NCBI GenBank assembly: GCA_964247055.1
Contig: OZ176057.1
Location: forward strand, 4,526,001 to 4,590,000
Direction: 5' to 3'
Origin: Paragordius varius
Lineage: Eukaryota > Nematomorpha
Length of the DNA stretch: 64,000 nt
Of this stretch, positions 60,253 through 64,000 are shown piece by piece. Below the pieces are notes generated by a model, which was given only the letters and a program-made list of their open reading frames with translations, had not been told where the DNA came from and searched no databases. Position 1 is the stretch's first letter; each line of letters starts with the position of its first letter. Made by a program: the position numbers and the translations under genes.

Positions 60253-60955
60253 CAGTATGAGTAAGTATACATTACTAGAAAGTTATTAACACTTCGATTC
60301 AAATTGGATTATCTAAATACCCCAGACTAAATTTAAATTAATATTTTAAAAAAACTACTGAAGGAAACGGTCAATTTAAATTTATGCTTCTAATCTAATA
60401 AAAATTATATAAATATGCCAAAATATCTTTATAAAATTTTATTTTGATAAAAAAGTTCTATCTCAAACTACTTCGACGCCATTTTTATTTCACAAAATTT
60501 TAGCAAAATATCGTTTTAATTTCCTTTTAAGGGTAAAAAAGCTATTTTTTTATATAAATTACATCTAACATTGATAGAAATAGAAAAAGCGGTTTATTTT
60601 GTATTATTTTTTAATTTTACAATTTGACACATGTCACGTTAAGGAAATTTTTACCCTCAAAATAAGTAATATCAAGTATTTTTGAATAAATTTTTTATAT
60701 ATTTCTGTTTTTTAATGTTATATAAGTGCAAAATTTTGCAATGGTTTCGATTCCTTCCATACTTTTTAAACAGGCCTGGGGTATCCAACCACCCCAATTT
60801 GAATCAAAGGACTAAAATGAGTGTGTTGTATCCAAGTGTTAATTATTGCCAAATAGTAAATAGAACAATACAGATTCATTGGCTAATAATAGCAAAAAAA
60901 CTATATATTTGGCAATAATTAATAACTTTTTAGCAATGTATACTTACTCATACTG
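60253..60955. mobile_element. M5 MITE copy 2, interrupted by M4
   Basis: Left part 60253-60299 (CAGTATGAGTAAGTATACAT), right part 60839-60955 (ending TATACTTACTCATACTG). The middle layer of the nest. Confidence 0.85.
60300..60838. mobile_element. M4 MITE copy 4, innermost insertion
   Basis: 539 bp with TTAA at 60296-60299 and 60839-60842. Ends CACTTCGATTCAAATTGG and GTTGTATCCAAGTG. The joined flanks recreate the uninterrupted M5 sequence (compare the copy at 61064) with the expected length. Confidence 0.9.
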
Positions 60956-61063
60956 TATATTATAAAAAAACAAGATAAAAAGTACAACGGCCTCTTAAAA
61001 TAAAAATATTTGTCTTTATATTTTTACGTTTTGTCCGTACTATTTCAATTTTTACTGGATATA

Positions 61064-61256
61064 CTGTATGAGTAAGTATATATTGCTAGAAAAAGTTATT
61101 TATTATTGTCAAATAGCATAAGCAGTAAAGAGAATCGATATTGATAAATAATAGTAAAAAGTGAAAAATAACCATAAGCCAAAAATATTGCCCTTTGTTT
61201 TAAATGCTATTTGGCAATAATGTATAACTTTTTACAATATATACTTACTCATACTG
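61064..61256. mobile_element. M5 MITE copy 3
   Basis: CTGTATGAGTAAGTATATATT start and TATACTTACTCATACTG end, TA-flanked; only about six bases separate it from the end of M1 copy 7. Confidence 0.85.
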
Positions 61257-61473
61257 TATATTGAGATTACATTGTTTTGTATGGATAAAAAAAATATATA
61301 AATGTAAATTCTTTGGTGATTATTGAAAATATTGTTGCATTGTCAGTTAAATCTCTCTCTCTTGCAAAATCAAATCTCAAATGCACTAAATACAGGCTAA
61401 ATTGAAAGTTATAAATTATAAAAACGTAATGAAAAATTGGTCTTTTTATTAAATTTTATTCTTATTATATTAC

Positions 61474-63948
61474 CTTATGATCACCCATACAAATATTCCA
61501 ACCAACGACGCCATATTGTGCATTTTTCTATAAAGATGAAATATTGAACATATTGTATACATTTTTTATGAAAAATTTTTGAAATTAAATTTAACTTAAC
61601 GAATTCCAAAGAATTTGAAGCTTAAAAAACGATTTTTGAAGTTAGGAATTTGGTTATTATTTAAAAAACAAAAAAACTTTTAATTTTTATTTTCAGACGA
61701 TCCCAAACAGATACACATTATATTTTATAATATCTTTTACGCGTTTTTTTTAGATATCGATTTGATTCAATTATTGTAAGTTTTAATATAAATTTGTTTC
61801 AAACTAACCCAACCAAGATTTTATAAAAAAAACTAATTATGTTAATTAAACGAAAATAAAATTTAATTAACCATATGATTTTTAGCGTTTGAGTTAAATA
61901 GGATTCGATCACACCAAGCCGGACATCGTGTTCTCATATATTGCATTGGTCTACTTTCAATTTCATCCATAGGATAACTTTAAATATGCGTGTAATGAAT
62001 TTTTTTATAATATTTAAATCTTCAAGTTTTTACAGTATAAATTAAAATTATACGGATAAAACGTAGCAAATATAAAGACAAAAAATACACTAAAAATATA
62101 TACGGATAAAAGCTAAAAATAGACAAATTTTCTAAAAGACAACCATACTTTTTTAAACCTTAATTAAGCTATTTAAATACAATTGTAAAATATAGAATAA
62201 ATGCCGTTAGTAATATATATATCTATTTCAAACTTTGCAGTTTCAAACGATGAGTTTTATTTAAATAAATCAAGATTTAAAAAGTATGGTTGTCTTTAAA
62301 AAAATATTTATCTCCATATAATTTTAGTTTTGTCCGTATAATTTTAATTTTTAGTGTATATATTTAAACTTACATTTAGTTTTAGTCAAATATTTATTAA
62401 TGTAAATAAATATTTTACAATTATAAATATATATAATACATTTTATAACAATAAATTGAAATATATCATTTACACTATAACACCCTTGAACAATTCAAAT
62501 CCTTAAACAATTCCACCCTAAATAAATTATGTGTTTTTTATGAAATAAATTATGTGTTTTTTATGATTAAAAAATTACTAAATTTGTTAAAAAATAAAAT
62601 ATAGTTTATAATTAAAACAATACTGAAAAATAAACTAAGGCATACGGATATATGTCATTATAAATAATGGGTTATATAAGCCCGAAAATACATAATTTAT
62701 TTTTAGAGTAAATTTGAATTGTTCAGGGGTAAAAAGGAATTTTTCTAGGGTGATTTGAATTGTTTTAGGGTAAATATAAATTGTTCAAGGGTGAATTTGA
62801 ATTGTTCAAGGGTGAATTTGAATTGTTCGAGGGTATATATATTATAAATGGTATATTTATCGGTGTTACGCACCCCAAAGAAACGGGGAAAATAATTAAA
62901 GAATAATATTTAAAATAAACCATTTTTTTTCCAAAAAACAAATTTATTATTTATGGGTTAAATTTAAATTAATAACTTACTTGGGACAAAAGGTAATAGG
63001 TAATTCATGTAATTTTTCTTTGTCCAAAATTGCCAGCACCTCTAAATCAGTATCTAGAATCTATCAAATGAAAAATAAAAAATTATCAAAATTTAGATAT
63101 TTAATAGAAATATTTTTTTTTATTAAATAATATTACGTGAAAATAAAATTATTAAGAAGCATTTAAAAATCTAATTTATAACTATTTTATACTTATATAT
63201 ATATATATATATATATGCTAGAAATTTACAAAAAAATATATTATTACACACGTAAAATATAAATGTAACCTTTTCGAATTATTGCAAAAATTCCAAATAA
63301 AATTACATTAAAAATGAAATTATGCGGACAAAACGTAAAAATATAAAAGGCAAATATTTTTTTAAAAAGACAACCTTACAATTTAATCCTTAATATTATT
63401 AAATATAAATTGTATAAAGCTGCAAAGTATGGAAATGTATAATGGTGAAACAATCAATTATATTTTACGATTGTAATTAAATATTTTATATGGGAAAAAT
63501 TAAGGTTTTAAAAGTATGGTGTTGTCTTTGGAAAAAAATATTTATCTCTTTTTTGTCCGTATAAATCCAATTAAAAACAGTATCAAAGTAATTTTCAAAA
63601 GAATACGCGTCAAAAAATATGTTATGGAAAAAATATACCTAATATATTAAGTATTAATTTTAATACAAGAGATTCTAAAATTTTATATATAATCATTAAC
63701 TTACAAATTCAAGAAAAAAAATGACAAATTTAATTATAGGATAATGAAAAATATTTCAATTTTAAATTAGAATTAAACAAAGATTTACAAAAAACGCCAT
63801 ATTTTGCTTTATTTTTTTACAACAAATATAATGAAAGGTTAAAAGTAATATATAAAATATAATATACCCATTTATTTTTGGTGAACGTGAAATGAAATAT
63901 TTCTTCTTCATTGGGTTGTATATTAAAAATTTTAGTATCGATTTGAAT
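61474..63948 (-). CDS. INPP5A: Type I inositol polyphosphate 5-phosphatase, C-terminal part, four exons
   Basis: Removes the 5-phosphate from Ins(1,4,5)P3 and InsP4, ending calcium signalling. Exons in transcription order: 63948-63868, 63060-62981, 61977-61872, 61527-61474, all GT-AG with consistent phase. The second reads LEVLAILDKEKLHELPITF, aligning with the family segment that precedes the Pro-rich FPPSYPY. The third reads YPMDEIES ... YMRTRCPAWCDRIL, the diagnostic 5-phosphatase motif. The fourth reads YGVVGWNICMGDHK, with the catalytic Asp-His pair of GDHKP. N-terminal exons lie right of the window. The last exon (PV-L ... and any C-terminal prenylation box) was not found. The first exon listed (IQIDTKIFNIQPNEEEIF) is placed by phase and position and is least certain. 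Confidence 0.9.
62033..62356. mobile_element. M1 MITE copy 8
   Basis: TA, CAGTATAAATTAAAATTATA start; right end GTCCGTATAATTTTAATTTT then TAGTG and TA. 56 bp before the INPP5A exon starting at 61977, in the intron. Confidence 0.8.
62463..62848. mobile_element. M3 MITE copy 9
   Basis: Start TATCATTTACACTATAACAC, end TATAAATGGTATAT. Right-side units of GGGTGAATTTGAATTGTTCA repeat about six times. 133 bp from the INPP5A exon ending at 62981. Confidence 0.75.
63309..63578. mobile_element. M1 MITE copy 9
   Basis: Left TTAAAAATGAAATTATGCGG, right TTTTTTGTCCGTATAAATCC followed by a diverged tip. In the INPP5A intron between 63060 and 63868. Confidence 0.7.
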
Positions 63949-64000
63949 CTACATAATAGAAATAGGTAGAGTTAAACCCAAAAGATATTTTTTTTTCAAA

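Larger units (their letters stand above)
60094..61057. mobile_element. M1 MITE copy 7, interrupted by M5
   Basis: Left half 60094-60252 (AGTAAAAATTGAATTGTAC ...), right half 60956-61057 (... TTTTTACGTTTTGTCCGTAC then ATTTCAATTTTTACTG). The outermost layer of a three-level nest. Confidence 0.8.
55956..61473. other. 5.5-kb stretch with no supported exon
   Basis: Lies between the small secreted gene and the last INPP5A exon found. It contains a complete compact Harbinger MITE (56545-57578), an M6-like degenerate copy (about 57980-59240), M2 copy 5 and the nested M1/M5/M4 cluster. The terminal INPP5A exon, which should encode PVxL after GDHK, was not identified with confidence. Confidence 0.5.

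Overview
The window is AT-rich metazoan nuclear DNA, roughly four fifths A+T by eye, with spliced genes spread thinly among many small DNA transposons. LIN-7, an Ig-type single-pass membrane protein and type I inositol polyphosphate 5-phosphatase together point to an animal. I could not settle the phylum. Very short first introns beside kilobase-long later ones recall the 5'-short intron pattern reported in some flatworms, but that is only a hint.

I rebuilt six host genes from protein similarity plus GT-AG splice phase. Left to right: (1) ATP5F1A, mitochondrial ATP synthase F1 alpha, minus strand, ten exons from 15975 down to 2391, with the 3' end outside the window; (2) a 12-exon gene for a 1218-residue LRR-like/Ig single-pass membrane protein, plus strand, 25491-37871; (3) lin-7 (L27+PDZ), complete, plus strand, 40843-47641, whose first intron is 24 nt; (4) YBEY endoribonuclease, complete, minus strand, 53074-48528, with a 25-nt first intron and an intact LINE in its second intron; (5) a two-exon gene for a 100-residue secreted Asp/Arg-rich protein, minus strand, 55955-55598; (6) the 3' part of an INPP5A-type phosphatase, minus strand, 63948-61474, incomplete at both ends.

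The rest is mostly transposons and their debris. A 3.4-kb PIF/Harbinger element with transposase and Myb-like genes (16384-19808) sits inside an older TTAA-flanked MITE, next to further Harbinger copies. At least a dozen MITE or foldback families recur, several nested up to three deep. One family (M3, ends starting ACCATTTAC) lies within about 130 bp of an exon in eight of nine copies. In places it brackets an exon on both sides, and its subterminal motif has grown into minisatellites. A decayed mariner lies in one intron of the membrane-protein gene, and the intron after ATP5F1A exon 8 holds several decayed tandem copies of the end of that exon.

The genes are unrelated in function: mitochondrial energy (ATP5F1A), organelle RNA processing (YBEY), IP3 signalling (INPP5A), junction scaffolding (LIN-7), plus one surface and one secreted protein. 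No operon-like or defence-like system is visible. The most unusual features are the 24-25-nt introns, the exon-fragment repeat array, the exon-hugging MITE family, the LIN-7 PDZ insertion and the odd Ig protein.
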